From Citromicrobium sp. UBA3494 (GTDB taxonomy: Bacteria; Pseudomonadota; Alphaproteobacteria; Sphingomonadales; Sphingomonadaceae), in NCBI GenBank assembly GCA_002377695.1, contig DFQH01000002.1, forward strand, positions 191,510-255,509: a DNA stretch of 64,000 nucleotides, in the 5' to 3' direction. Shown here piece by piece: positions 27,038 through 35,316 of this stretch. Made by a program: the position numbers and the translations under genes. Every line of letters starts with the position of its first letter. Within the stretch, counting starts at the first letter, position 1. The notes under the pieces are model-generated. The model searched no databases, was not told where the DNA came from, and saw only the letters and a list, made by a program, of their open reading frames with translations.

Positions 27038-28300
27038 ATGGAAGAACTCTTCGCATATCTCGGCGGGCAGCCGCCGCTGGTTCAGGCGCTGGGCGGCGTG
27101 GCGCTGCTGCTGCTGATCGCCTTTCTGGTCAATCTGGTGCTCAAGAAGGTGGTGCTGCGCATGGCCGCCCCCTTCCTCGACCGGCGGACGAAGACGCCGG
27201 ACAAGGCGGTCGGCTGGCTGGTGACCACGATCCCGCTGCTGATCATCTCGCGCGGGATCGTTTTCGTGCGCTACCTGCCCGAAGAGTTCGAAACGGTCGT
27301 CTCCAATGTCGCCAATGCCAGCATCGTGCTGGTCATTGCGCTCGCCATCACCACCGGGCTGACCTACGTCAACGAGCTGTACAAGCGCCGGCCCGAGGCC
27401 AGACACCGCCCTATCAAGGGCTTCCTCCAGGTGGTGAAGATCCTCGTCTTCGGCGCGGCCGCGATCCTCGGGGTGGCCGCGCTGATCGAACAGTCGCCGC
27501 TGCTGCTGCTGTCGGGCCTGGGCGCGATGGCGGCGGTGCTGCTGCTCGTGTTCAAGGACACGATCCTCAGTCTGGTCGCCTCGGTCCAGCTGTCCGCGCA
27601 GGACATGCTGCGCGTCGGCGACTGGATCGAGATGCCGCAACAGAACGCCGACGGCGACGTCATCGATATCGCACTGCACACGGTGAAGGTGCAGAACTTC
27701 GACAAGACGATCACCATCATCCCGACCTACAAGCTGATCAACGAGAGCTTTCGCAACTGGCGCGGGATGGCCGAGGCGGGCGGGCGCCGGATCAAGCGCG
27801 CGATCAACCTCGACCAGAACACGCTGCGCTTCCTGAGCGACGAGGAAGTGTCGGACCTGCGGCGTTTCCGGCTGCTGCGCGATTACCTCGACCGCAAGGA
27901 GCAGGAGCTGCGCGAATGGAACGCGCGCGAAATGGCGGGGGAGGACAATCCGGTCAATGCGCGGCGGATCACCAATATCGGCATGTTCCGGGCCTACGTG
28001 CTCGCCTATCTGCGCACCCATCCGCGGATCAATCACGACATGCTGACACTGGTGCGCCAGCTGGAGCCGACGCCCACCGGGTTGCCGCTGCAGATCTACA
28101 CTTTTGCCGCGACCACCCAGTTCGCGGAGTACGAGTTCATCCAGTCGGAGATTTTCGACCACCTGCTGGCGATCCTGCCCGAGTTCGGCCTGCGTGCTTT
28201 CCAGGAGCCGAGCGGAGTGGACTTCGCCCGGCTTTCCAGCCCGCGCACGCTGAAACAGTGGGAGCGCCGCGAGACGGAGACGCCGGGCAACGTCATCTAG
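27038..28300 (+). CDS. Mechanosensitive ion channel, YbdG/MscM type
   Basis: 420-residue inner-membrane channel. Hydrophobic segments at about 14-36, 65-85, 95-112, 135-155 and 160-180 lead into the MscS beta domain (TILSLVASVQLSAQDMLRVG, then DWIEMPQQNADGDVIDIALH), with a long charged insertion and a C-terminal soluble domain ending near EFGLRAFQEPSGVDF. This size and the VQNFDKTITIIPTYKLI motif match the YbdG branch, which opens on osmotic downshock. The ATG at 27038 gives the family-like N-terminus MEELFAYLGGQPPLVQAL; upstream in-frame sequence looks non-coding. It is divergent from the SLC13 gene. Confidence 0.92.
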   Translation: MEELFAYLGGQPPLVQALGGVALLLLIAFLVNLVLKKVVLRMAAPFLDRRTKTPDKAVGWLVTTIPLLIISRGIVFVRYLPEEFETVVSNVANASIVLVIALAITTGLTYVNELYKRRPEARHRPIKGFLQVVKILVFGAAAILGVAALIEQSPLLLLSGLGAMAAVLLLVFKDTILSLVASVQLSAQDMLRVGDWIEMPQQNADGDVIDIALHTVKVQNFDKTITIIPTYKLINESFRNWRGMAEAGGRRIKRAINLDQNTLRFLSDEEVSDLRRFRLLRDYLDRKEQELREWNAREMAGEDNPVNARRITNIGMFRAYVLAYLRTHPRINHDMLTLVRQLEPTPTGLPLQIYTFAATTQFAEYEFIQSEIFDHLLAILPEFGLRAFQEPSGVDFARLSSPRTLKQWERRETETPGNVI

Positions 28301-28349
28301 CGGCCAAGCCTGCCTGTGCCCGGTCCGTGTGCCGCCGCCCCGACATAGC

Positions 28350-28381
28350 AAAACACCCCGGAGCCAGGCTCGCGGGGCGTG
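28350..28381 (-). terminator. Terminator-like hairpin downstream of ctrA
   Basis: On the minus strand a CACGCCCCG / CGGGGTG stem encloses an AGCC-T-GGCT inner stem (28381-28354) and is followed by TTTTG. It is 28 bases past the ctrA stop. It may also serve the convergent channel gene, though the T-run supports only the ctrA direction. Confidence 0.65.
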
Positions 28382-28409
28382 ATGCCGATCCCGTCCATGG
28401 GAAAATCCG

Positions 28410-29105
28410 TCAGGCCGCTTCGGCCTCTTCGTTCGGGTCGCGCAGCACGTAGCCGCGGCCCCACACGGTTTCGATGTAATTCTCGCCGTCGCATGCATGG
28501 CTGAGCTTCTTGCGCAGCTTGCAGATGAACACGTCGATGATCTTGAGCTCGGGCTCGTCCATCCCGCCGTACAGGTGGTTGAGGAACATTTCCTTGGTCA
28601 GCGTGGTGCCCTTGCGCAAGCTGAGCAGCTCCAGCATCGCGTATTCCTTGCCGGTCAGGTGCACGCGCGCCCCGTCGACCTCCACGGTCTTGGCATCGAG
28701 GTTCACCGCCAGCTTGCCGGTGCGGATGACCGACTGGCTGTGGCCCTTCGAACGGCGCACCACGGCGTGGATGCGGGCGACCAGTTCCTCGCGGTGGAAG
28801 GGCTTGGTTACGTAATCGTCGGCACCGAAGCCGAAGCTGCGGATCTTGGAGTCCATTTCCGCAATGCCCGAAAGTATGAGAACCGGCGTCTGCACCTTGG
28901 CGACGCGCAGTTTCTTGAGCACATCGTAACCGTGCATGTCCGGCAGGTTCAGATCGAGCAGGATGATATCGTAATCATACAGCTTGCCCAGATCGAGGCC
29001 TTCCTCGCCCAGATCGGTCGAATAGACGTTGAAGCCTTCCGTGGTCAGCATCAGCTCGATGGCCTTGGCCGTGGTCGGTTCGTCCTCGATCAGCAATACG
29101 CGCAT
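28410..29105 (-). CDS. ctrA: Cell-cycle response regulator CtrA
   Basis: 231-residue OmpR-type master regulator of alphaproteobacterial cell-cycle and motility genes. The receiver domain ([20 protein letters not shown]) has the phospho-acceptor Asp in [15 protein letters not shown] at about 51 and the Lys in [13 protein letters not shown]. The winged-helix output domain includes [18 protein letters not shown] and the near-invariant [12 protein letters not shown] and [11 protein letters not shown]. The sequence is close to textbook CtrA. The ATG at 29105 is chosen for the invariant [10 protein letters not shown] start; GGGGG precedes it. The upstream region carries GANTC sites and a CtrA-box-like repeat, which implies CcrM-dependent and autoregulated expression. 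Confidence 0.97.
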   Translation of the reverse strand: MRVLLIEDEPTTAKAIELMLTTEGFNVYSTDLGEEGLDLGKLYDYDIILLDLNLPDMHGYDVLKKLRVAKVQTPVLILSGIAEMDSKIRSFGFGADDYVTKPFHREELVARIHAVVRRSKGHSQSVIRTGKLAVNLDAKTVEVDGARVHLTGKEYAMLELLSLRKGTTLTKEMFLNHLYGGMDEPELKIIDVFICKLRKKLSHACDGENYIETVWGRGYVLRDPNEEAEAA

Positions 29106-29196
29106 GGGTTGCCCCCTTTGCCCCTGTGGATGTGCTGCGACACTCCATTGCGGAGCGCTGCATTTCATTAACCACACAAGGTCTGAACGGAAAAGG

Positions 29197-29284
29197 TTAA
29201 CATCGTGTAAAGCGCGTGTTTGCGGCGAATCGCGCGGTGAGGCGAGCCTCCCGTGAGTCGAGCCGTGCGCCGCATGACAGAGTC
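29197..29284 (-). promoter_or_regulatory. ctrA control region: CtrA-box-like repeat and three GANTC sites
   Basis: TTAA-N7-TAAA lies at 29197-29211 (consensus TTAA-N7-TTAA, one mismatch). Three CcrM-type GANTC sites lie at 29227-29231, 29255-29259 and 29280-29284, within 58 bp. In Caulobacter, ctrA transcription is controlled both by GANTC methylation and by CtrA binding; the same signals here suggest conserved logic. Exact -35 and -10 elements were not identified. Confidence 0.6.
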
Positions 29285-29415
29285 ACCCGAAAGCCACAGG
29301 TCGCCGTGCTTGCAAAGCAAGGCTTGCGATCTTGCACCGCAGCGGATATTTCCTTTCACCGAAAGCGCAAGAGGCAGTGCTTTCGTTTCAATTTTCGCCT
29401 CGGGAGCGTTCAGTG

Positions 29416-29553
29416 ATGACCAGGCTTCGGGATATCGCAATCCCCGCTTTGGCCCCAGCTTCGAATTGCGCGTCGCCGTTCACTTCGGCGTCCTTCGCGC
29501 GCGTCTCCTATTATACCTATTATTTCGGTTCGTTTAGCGGCCGGTACGCCTGA
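29416..29553 (+). CDS. Possible aromatic-rich leader peptide upstream of chorismate mutase
   Basis: 45-codon ORF with GGGAG at 29402-29406, nine bases before its ATG. Its last 14 sense codons encode YYTYYFGSFSGRYA, with five Tyr (four of them TAT) and two Phe. It ends 116 bases before the chorismate mutase start, an enzyme of Phe and Tyr synthesis. This is the pattern of an amino-acid attenuator leader. A hairpin overlaps its stop (GGTACGCC at 29542-29549 with GGCGTATC at 29555-29562), but no T-run follows, so any control may act on translation. Alternatively the AT-rich stretch TATTATACCTATTAT is simply promoter DNA. Confidence 0.4.
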   Translation: MTRLRDIAIPALAPASNCASPFTSASFARVSYYTYYFGSFSGRYA

Positions 29554-29669
29554 GCGGCGTATCGGGATCCGCGCGAGGCCCTGCGCATAAAGCGGCCACC
29601 AGCTTCCATCGAAACGACCTTGTGCCGCGCCGCCCGAAATGCGTGCGCGCCGAACCGAAAGACACGAAC

Positions 29670-30392
29670 ATGACCACTACCAATACCAGCATGCGCGCCA
29701 TCGATACGCTGCGAGAAGAGATCGACACGCTGGACGAGGAACTGCTCGCCCTGATCGAGCGCAGGCTCGACCTTGCGGCGGCCATCGCGCAGGCCAAGGG
29801 TGAGGACACCGCCGATACCGATAGCGAGGAACTGCTGCTGCGCCCGGCGCGCGAAGCAAGCGTAATCGCCCGCCTGGGTTCGTTGACCCGCCGTATCCCG
29901 AAGGATTCGATCACCGCCATCTGGCGCGAGCTGATGGCTATCAACCTGCAGGCGCAGCGCCCGATCGAGATCGCGCTGCATGCCTCGCGTCACCCCGAAC
30001 GCATGCACCTGATGGCGCGCGCGCGTTTCGGCACGATCCTGCCCGTGCGGGCAAGCGCTTCTCCGCAGGCCGCGCTCGACAAGGCGCGAGCAGGGCGCGC
30101 GATCGCGCTGATCGAGATCGGGGAGGGCGACTGGTGGACCAGGCTGGGCGACGATCCAGACCTCAACATCATCGATGGGCTGCTGGGTGAAGGCGGGCGC
30201 GGGTCCGCGCTCGCGGTCGGCCGCCTCTCGCCCGACCGGCTGGGGGAAGACCGCAGCTTCGCGGTGCTCGAACAGGCGGAGCTTGCCAACCGGCTGGGCC
30301 GGGGCGAAGCGGTCTTGCCGATTGCCGTTTCGGGCAATCTGAACCTATGCGTGATCGAACGTGTGACGCCGCTGTCGCGCGCGGCCGCCTGA
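29670..30392 (+). CDS. Chorismate mutase (AroQ type) with C-terminal extension
   Basis: 240-residue protein. The first 100 residues are an AroQ helical domain that rearranges chorismate to prephenate: LREEIDTLDEELLALIERRLDLAAAIAQAKG supplies the Arg, Arg and Lys contacts, PAREASVIARL gives the second Arg-Glu pair, and ELMAINLQAQRP the C-terminal Gln. About 130 further residues (IEIALHASRHPERMHLMA to the end) form a domain I do not recognise; it could be regulatory and is common in longer alphaproteobacterial chorismate mutases. The ATG at 29670 is preferred over an upstream in-frame codon. A short prephenate dehydratase follows 28 bp later. Confidence 0.88.
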   Translation: MTTTNTSMRAIDTLREEIDTLDEELLALIERRLDLAAAIAQAKGEDTADTDSEELLLRPAREASVIARLGSLTRRIPKDSITAIWRELMAINLQAQRPIEIALHASRHPERMHLMARARFGTILPVRASASPQAALDKARAGRAIALIEIGEGDWWTRLGDDPDLNIIDGLLGEGGRGSALAVGRLSPDRLGEDRSFAVLEQAELANRLGRGEAVLPIAVSGNLNLCVIERVTPLSRAAA

Positions 30393-30420
30393 TCGCTCCC
30401 GCTCCAGCACGAGTTTCATC

Positions 30421-30957
30421 ATGCGAATTGCTTATGGCGGGCACCCCGGTGCCTTCGGAGAGCTCGCCTGTCTCGCCCGGTTTCCCGAGGGCGAGCCCGT
30501 TGGCTACGCGGATTTTCCCGCGGCCTGCGCGGCGCTGGTCGGTGGGGATTGCGACCACGCGCTGATCCCGTTCGAGAATTCCATCGCGGGCCCCGTGCCT
30601 GGCGTCGTCGATCTGCTCGCCTCGCTGCCGGTGCGGCGGATCGGCGAACACGCGCAGCCGGTGGCCTTCCATTGCCTGGGCGTGCCGGGAACGCGGCTCG
30701 ACGAGGTGCAGGTGATCGCAAGCCACCCCATGGCGCTGGCCGAATGCACCCGCTTTCTGGCGCGGACCGGCGCGCGGGCGGTGGAGGCGGGCGATACCGC
30801 CGGGGCCGCCGCCACGGTGGCCGAGGAGGGGGACCGCACGCACGCCGCGCTCGCCTCGGAGCGGGCGGCGACGCTCTACGGGCTGGAGGTGATCGCGGCG
30901 AACGTGGAGGACAGCCCCGACAACGTCACCCACTTCGCGGTGCTGGAGCGGGCCTGA
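30421..30957 (+). CDS. pheA: Prephenate dehydratase catalytic domain, lacking ACT domain
   Basis: 178-residue protein matching only the catalytic part of prephenate dehydratase, which makes phenylpyruvate. Motifs are IAYGGHPGAFGELACLA at the N-terminus, ALIPFENSIAGPVPGVVDLL (about 43-62), SHPMALAEC, and AALASERAATLYGLEVIA. The usual final TRF motif reads NVTHF: the catalytic Thr stays but Arg is replaced by His. Most bacterial enzymes are about 280 residues with a C-terminal ACT phenylalanine-sensing domain; here the gene stops right after the catalytic domain, four bases from the convergent rpoN stop. It may be feedback-insensitive, specialised or weakly active. Confidence 0.82.
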   Translation: MRIAYGGHPGAFGELACLARFPEGEPVGYADFPAACAALVGGDCDHALIPFENSIAGPVPGVVDLLASLPVRRIGEHAQPVAFHCLGVPGTRLDEVQVIASHPMALAECTRFLARTGARAVEAGDTAGAAATVAEEGDRTHAALASERAATLYGLEVIAANVEDSPDNVTHFAVLERA

Positions 30958-30960
30958 TCG

Positions 30961-32472
30961 CTACCCGATCGCGGCGAGCTTCTTCGCCCGGCGGCGCTGC
31001 ACGCTCGATCCGATCCCCATCGCCTCGCGGTACTTGGCGACCGTGCGGCGTGCGATATCGAAGCCTTCGGCCTTGAGAAGATCGACCAGCTTGTCGTCGG
31101 AGAGGATCGCCTTGGCATCCTCGGCATCGGTCAGCGCCTTGATCCGTGCCTTGACCGATGCCGCGCTCGCGCCTTCGCCGTCTTCGCCACCGCCGACGCC
31201 GCTGGTAAAGAAGTACTTGAGGTCGAAAGTGCCGCGCGGACAGTGGAGGAACTTGTTGCTGGTCACCCGGCTGACCGTGCTTTCGTGCATCTCGATCTTC
31301 TCGGCCACCTGCTTCAGCGTCAGGGGACGCAGGTGGCTGACCCCGTGCAGGAAGAACCCTTCCTGCTGGGCCACGATCTCGCTCGCCACCGCAAGGATCG
31401 TCTTCTGCCGCTGGTCGAGCGCGCGGATCAGCCAGCGCGCGTCTTCCAGCTTGTCCTTCAGCCATGACCGGCTGTCGCGGTCGCGGCAGCCATCGCGCAA
31501 GGTCACCAGATAGGGGCGGTTCACCACGAGGCGCGGCAGCGTCGCCTCGTTCAGCGCGATCCGCCAGGTGCCATCGGGGGTGCGGTCGATCAGGATATCG
31601 GGGGCGATGGCCCCATCCTCGCGCGTGCCGAAGGCAAGGCCGGGGCGCGGGTCGTAGGCGCGCAGTTCCGCCAGCATCTCCACCAGCTCTTCCTGATCGA
31701 CTTCGCACAGCTTGCGCAGCCGCGCGACCTCGCCCCGCGCGACCAGATCGAGGTGGTCGATCAGCCGCGCCATGCACGGATCGTAACGGTCCGCCTCGCG
31801 GGCCTGGATCGCCAGGCATTCGGCCAGATCGCGCGCGCCCACGCCCGCCGGGTCGAGCGTCTGGACCAGCGCCAGCGCACGCTCGGCCTCCGCCAGGGGA
31901 ATGCCCAGCGCGGCGGCGATCTCGGTCAGCGGTTCGGCGAGGTAACCGGCCTCGTCCAGCCGATCGATAATAGCGCGCGCGATGAAGATCTCGCGCTCGT
32001 CGCTGGCGGCCGCGCCCACCTGTGCGTGAAGATGTTCGGACAGCGAGATGCCGGCAGCTGTGCTCTGTTCGAGGCCGAAGCCCTCGTCCTCGCCGCCGCC
32101 AGAACCATCCGCCGCGCCCCAGCTGCCGTCGCCCGTATCGCGGTCTATTTCCATTGCGGCAGAGGCAAGATCGGTCGGCGCGTCGCTCTGCCCGGCGCCT
32201 TCCGCGATCAGCGCATCCGCCTCACGCTCCTCGCGCGGAATCTCGGGCACGTCGGAATCGCCACTCTCCCCGCGCTCGGCCCCGCGCTCGGCACCGCGCT
32301 CTGCCTGGGGCGTCTCGCCCAGTTCGAGCAACGGGTTGGATTCCAGCGCATCGCCGATGAAGGCCTCGATCTCGAGGTTCGACAGCGTCAGCAGCTTGAT
32401 CGCCTGCTGCAGCTGCGGCGTCATCACCAGCGATTGCGACTGGCGCAGGTCGAGGCGCGGGGCGAGGGACAT
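30961..32472 (-). CDS. rpoN: RNA polymerase sigma-54 factor
   Basis: 503-residue alternative sigma factor that recognises -24/-12 promoters and needs enhancer-binding AAA activators. It has region I (RQSQSLVMTPQLQQAIKLL), an acidic region II (about 60-135), the core-binding domain, the HTH (TLKQVAEKIEMHESTVSRVT) and the RpoN box ARRTVAKYREAMGI near the end. It lies downstream of lptB in the usual lptB-rpoN order. After rpoN, however, the common hpf/raiA-ptsN genes are missing, and the convergent prephenate dehydratase begins within four bases. Confidence 0.96.
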   Translation of the reverse strand: MSLAPRLDLRQSQSLVMTPQLQQAIKLLTLSNLEIEAFIGDALESNPLLELGETPQAERGAERGAERGESGDSDVPEIPREEREADALIAEGAGQSDAPTDLASAAMEIDRDTGDGSWGAADGSGGGEDEGFGLEQSTAAGISLSEHLHAQVGAAASDEREIFIARAIIDRLDEAGYLAEPLTEIAAALGIPLAEAERALALVQTLDPAGVGARDLAECLAIQAREADRYDPCMARLIDHLDLVARGEVARLRKLCEVDQEELVEMLAELRAYDPRPGLAFGTREDGAIAPDILIDRTPDGTWRIALNEATLPRLVVNRPYLVTLRDGCRDRDSRSWLKDKLEDARWLIRALDQRQKTILAVASEIVAQQEGFFLHGVSHLRPLTLKQVAEKIEMHESTVSRVTSNKFLHCPRGTFDLKYFFTSGVGGGEDGEGASAASVKARIKALTDAEDAKAILSDDKLVDLLKAEGFDIARRTVAKYREAMGIGSSVQRRRAKKLAAIG

Positions 32473-32541
32473 CAGGTTTGGCGTGCCGCCCCGACGGCCC
32501 CAAGTTTCCCATGAGCGATCACCCTTCGGATCGCCGGAAAA

Positions 32542-33339
32542 TCAAAGCGTAAAATTCTCGCCAAGGTAGAGCCTGCGCACGTTCTCGTCTGCCACCAGGT
32601 CCTGCGGGGTGCCCGCGAACAGCACCTGGCCACCATAGATGATACAGGCGCGGTCTACGATATCGAGTGTTTCGCGAACGTTATGATCGGTAATCAGCAC
32701 GCCGATCCCGCGATCCTTCAGGTCGATCACCAGATCGCGGATGTCGCTGATCGAGAGCGGATCGATCCCCGCGAAGGGTTCGTCCAGCAGCATGATCGAG
32801 GGGTTGGCGGCCAGCGCACGCGCGATTTCGCACCGCCGCCGCTCGCCGCCCGAAAGCGCCATGGCAGGCGCGCTGCGCAGCCGGGTGAGGCCGAATTCGT
32901 CCAGCAGCCGCTCCAGCCCCTCGCGACGACGCGCGCGATCGGGCTCCGCCAGTTCGAGCACGGTGGCGATGTTCTGTTCCACGGTCAGCCCGCGGAAAAT
33001 GCTGGTTTCCTGCGGCAGGTAGCCAAGGCCAAGGATGGCCCGCCGGTACATCGGCAGGTGGGTCACATCCTCGCCATCCATCAGGATGCGGCCGCTATCG
33101 GGCTTCACCAGTCCCATGATCGAATAGAAACAGGTCGTCTTGCCCGCGCCGTTGGGGCCGAGCAGGCCGAGCACCTCGCCCTTGCCGACCGACAGCGAAA
33201 TATCGGTCAGCACGGCGCGCTTGTCGTAGCTCTTGGCGATGGAGACGACTTCCAGCCCGCCCTGCGGTATGGGGGGGGCGGCGTTGGCTTCCACCTGTGC
33301 GGTGCTTTGCGCAATTTCGGCGGGGTCGATCTCTGCCAT
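32542..33339 (-). CDS. lptB: LPS export ABC transporter ATP-binding protein LptB
   Basis: 265-residue ATPase that powers the LptB2FGC complex extracting lipopolysaccharide from the inner membrane. It contains Walker A GPNGAGKTT at about 60-68, the Q-loop in GLGYLPQETSIF, the signature LSGGERRRCEIARAL, Walker B IMLLDEPFAGIDPL and the switch His in LITDHNVRETL. A 25-residue Ala/Pro-rich N-terminal extension precedes the ABC domain. It lies 69 bp upstream of rpoN on the same strand, the classic arrangement. lptA and lptC, normally upstream, are not present here. Confidence 0.95.
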   Translation of the reverse strand: MAEIDPAEIAQSTAQVEANAAPPIPQGGLEVVSIAKSYDKRAVLTDISLSVGKGEVLGLLGPNGAGKTTCFYSIMGLVKPDSGRILMDGEDVTHLPMYRRAILGLGYLPQETSIFRGLTVEQNIATVLELAEPDRARRREGLERLLDEFGLTRLRSAPAMALSGGERRRCEIARALAANPSIMLLDEPFAGIDPLSISDIRDLVIDLKDRGIGVLITDHNVRETLDIVDRACIIYGGQVLFAGTPQDLVADENVRRLYLGENFTL

Positions 33340-33481
33340 GGGGCCTGCTTAGCAAATGGTGCGCGTGGCGAAAGCTGCAAACGGCGGGGGATCGCGCGAT
33401 GGTGCGTGCCAACAGGCTTGAGAGTGGGGCGCTGCCGGCCTAACATCAACCTCTTGCGCGGCCAGGCGAGAGGACAAGCGG

Positions 33482-33844
33482 ATGGACACGAGCAGCAATT
33501 TTTCCACGGGCGATGCCGAACAGGTCGATTGGGCCGCCCGGATCAGCGACAACATCGCGTGGAGCCTGCTCGTCACGACCGCGCTCATTATCTTCATCAC
33601 CATGCCCAGAATGAAATACGCCTTCGACGGCATCACCGTCTACTTCCTGCTGGTGGTGATGGTGGGCGCGTTCATTCCGGTGCTGCGCTTCTTCGAACAT
33701 CGCTGGGATAGCCGATCGGGCCACGATCCCCACGATCCTTCGCTGCGTGGCGCATTCCGCCGCGATCAGGTGGGGCTGTGGCTGATGACCATCGGCGTCC
33801 CGCTTCTGCTGGCCGCGGGCTTCGGAATCGCATTTCCGCACTGA
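33482..33844 (+). CDS. Small integral membrane protein of unknown function
   Basis: 120 residues, with three hydrophobic helices (about 25-43, 52-70 and 97-117) and hydrophilic ends. Between helices two and three is a charged stretch FFEHRWDSRSGHDPHDPSLR. I recognise no family. It is divergent from lptB and lies 50 bp upstream of the BON-MscS gene on the same strand, so the two may be co-transcribed. Confidence 0.75.
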   Translation: MDTSSNFSTGDAEQVDWAARISDNIAWSLLVTTALIIFITMPRMKYAFDGITVYFLLVVMVGAFIPVLRFFEHRWDSRSGHDPHDPSLRGAFRRDQVGLWLMTIGVPLLLAAGFGIAFPH

Positions 33845-33894
33845 CGGCGGCGTCATTCCGCGCGAATCGCGGTTCATCACGGGGGGCTGAGACC

Positions 33895-35274
33895 ATGCTG
33901 CGGATACTGGCTGCCTTCTGCCTTGCGCTCGTCGCGCTGCCTGCATCGGCGGCGCTGCCCTCGCTATCGCAGGATGAACCGGCGGAGGCACAACCCACTC
34001 CTGTGCCCACTGCGGTTAACACGCTGTCGGACCAGCGCGATCCGCAGGCCGATACGCGCATCGCCAACCGACTGCGCGACATCTACGCGCAGGTTTCCGG
34101 CTTTTCCGCCATCGAGGTAGACGTCAACGAAGGCGTCGTGCGGCTGACCGGCTCCGCGCCCAGCCAGCAGGCGATCGAGGAAGCGGGCGCCATCGCCGCG
34201 CGCTTCGATGTCGCCACGGTCGAGAACGAAATCGCGCGCGACACCTCGCTCAGCGGGACGGCGGATATCGTGACCGCGCTGGTGGACCGGATGCGCGAGG
34301 CGGCGAACATGCTGCCGCTGATCGGGGTGGCGCTGCTGATCGGCCTCGCAATCGTGGTCGTGGGCTACCTGCTCGCCTCGCTCAAGTTCGTCTGGCGGCT
34401 GTTCACTCCCAACGATTTCCTCGCCGATCTGGTGGCGAGCGCGATCCGTTTCATCGCGGTGATCTTCGCCGCGGTCATCGCGCTCGACATCATCGGGGCG
34501 ACCGCGCTGCTGGGTGCGGTGCTGGGGGGTGCAGGGGTCATCGGCATCGCGCTGGGCTTCGCGATGCGCGACACGGTGGAGAACTACGTCGCATCGCTGA
34601 TGCTGAGCCTGCGCCAGCCGTTCCGCGCCAACGACCTGGTGAAAATCGACGAGTTCGAGGGGCGCGTGATCCGCCTCACCAGCCGGGCCACCGTGCTGAT
34701 GACGCTGGAAGGCAACCACCTGCGCATCCCGAACTCGACGGTGTTCAAGGCCAACATCCTCAACTTCACGCGCAATCCCCAGAGGCGCTTCGATTTTACC
34801 CTGGGCGTCGACCCGGACGACGATGCAGCCGCCGCGGCGGAACTGGGGCGCGAGACGCTGGCGGGGCTGGCCTTCGTCCTCACAGAGCCGCCGCCCGAGG
34901 CGCGGATCGTCGAGGTCGGCGATTCGAACGTGCTGATCCGCTTCCTGGGCTGGATCGACCAGCGCGAGACCGACTGGTTCAAGGCGCAGAGCGCGGCGAT
35001 CCCGGCGGTCAAGAACGCGCTCGAAGGCGCAGGCTTCGGCTTGCCCGAGCCGATCTACCGCCTGCGCTTCGATGCCCGCTCGGCCAGCCTGCCGTTCGAG
35101 AACGTGGCTGACCGCGACGGGGTGGTCGGTCGCCCGCGCAAGCCCCGGCCCGGTGCCGACGCCGCGCAGGCCGATGTCGCGCCGAGCGACGAGATCGACC
35201 AGATGGTGGAAGAAGAGCGCGACAGCCCCGAGGCCAAGCGCGACCTGCTCGACCACCGCAGACCGGTGGAATGA
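33895..35274 (+). CDS. MscS-type mechanosensitive channel with periplasmic BON domain
   Basis: 459-residue channel. Signal peptide at 1-20 (MLRILAAFCLALVALPASAA). A periplasmic BON domain spans about 46-115 (IANRLRDIYAQVSGFSAIEV, then EGVVRLTGSAPSQQAIEEAG). Three membrane helices follow (about 140-165, 180-205 and 210-230), the last being the pore helix LLGAVLGGAGVIGIALGFAM. Then come the MscS beta domain (VKIDEFEGRVIRLTSRATVL, then RIPNSTVFKANI) and an alpha-beta C-terminus with a disordered acidic tail. BON domains bind phospholipids or periplasmic ligands. The ATG at 33895 follows GGGGGG. The TGA stop is followed in the same frame by the ORF at 35317. Confidence 0.92.
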   Translation: MLRILAAFCLALVALPASAALPSLSQDEPAEAQPTPVPTAVNTLSDQRDPQADTRIANRLRDIYAQVSGFSAIEVDVNEGVVRLTGSAPSQQAIEEAGAIAARFDVATVENEIARDTSLSGTADIVTALVDRMREAANMLPLIGVALLIGLAIVVVGYLLASLKFVWRLFTPNDFLADLVASAIRFIAVIFAAVIALDIIGATALLGAVLGGAGVIGIALGFAMRDTVENYVASLMLSLRQPFRANDLVKIDEFEGRVIRLTSRATVLMTLEGNHLRIPNSTVFKANILNFTRNPQRRFDFTLGVDPDDDAAAAAELGRETLAGLAFVLTEPPPEARIVEVGDSNVLIRFLGWIDQRETDWFKAQSAAIPAVKNALEGAGFGLPEPIYRLRFDARSASLPFENVADRDGVVGRPRKPRPGADAAQADVAPSDEIDQMVEEERDSPEAKRDLLDHRRPVE

Positions 35275-35316
35275 GCCGCACCCCTCGAAATCCTCTGCGG
35301 GCTTGTTGCAGCCACG

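Larger units (their letters stand above)
29106..29669. other. Divergent intergenic region between ctrA and chorismate mutase
   Basis: 564 bp that holds the ctrA control elements on its left half and the possible aromatic leader ORF (29416-29553) on its right. Apart from these I see no RNA gene or further ORF with coding character. The stretch 29315-29420 is moderately AT-rich, and GCGC-armed hairpins lie at about 29571-29586. Confidence 0.6.
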
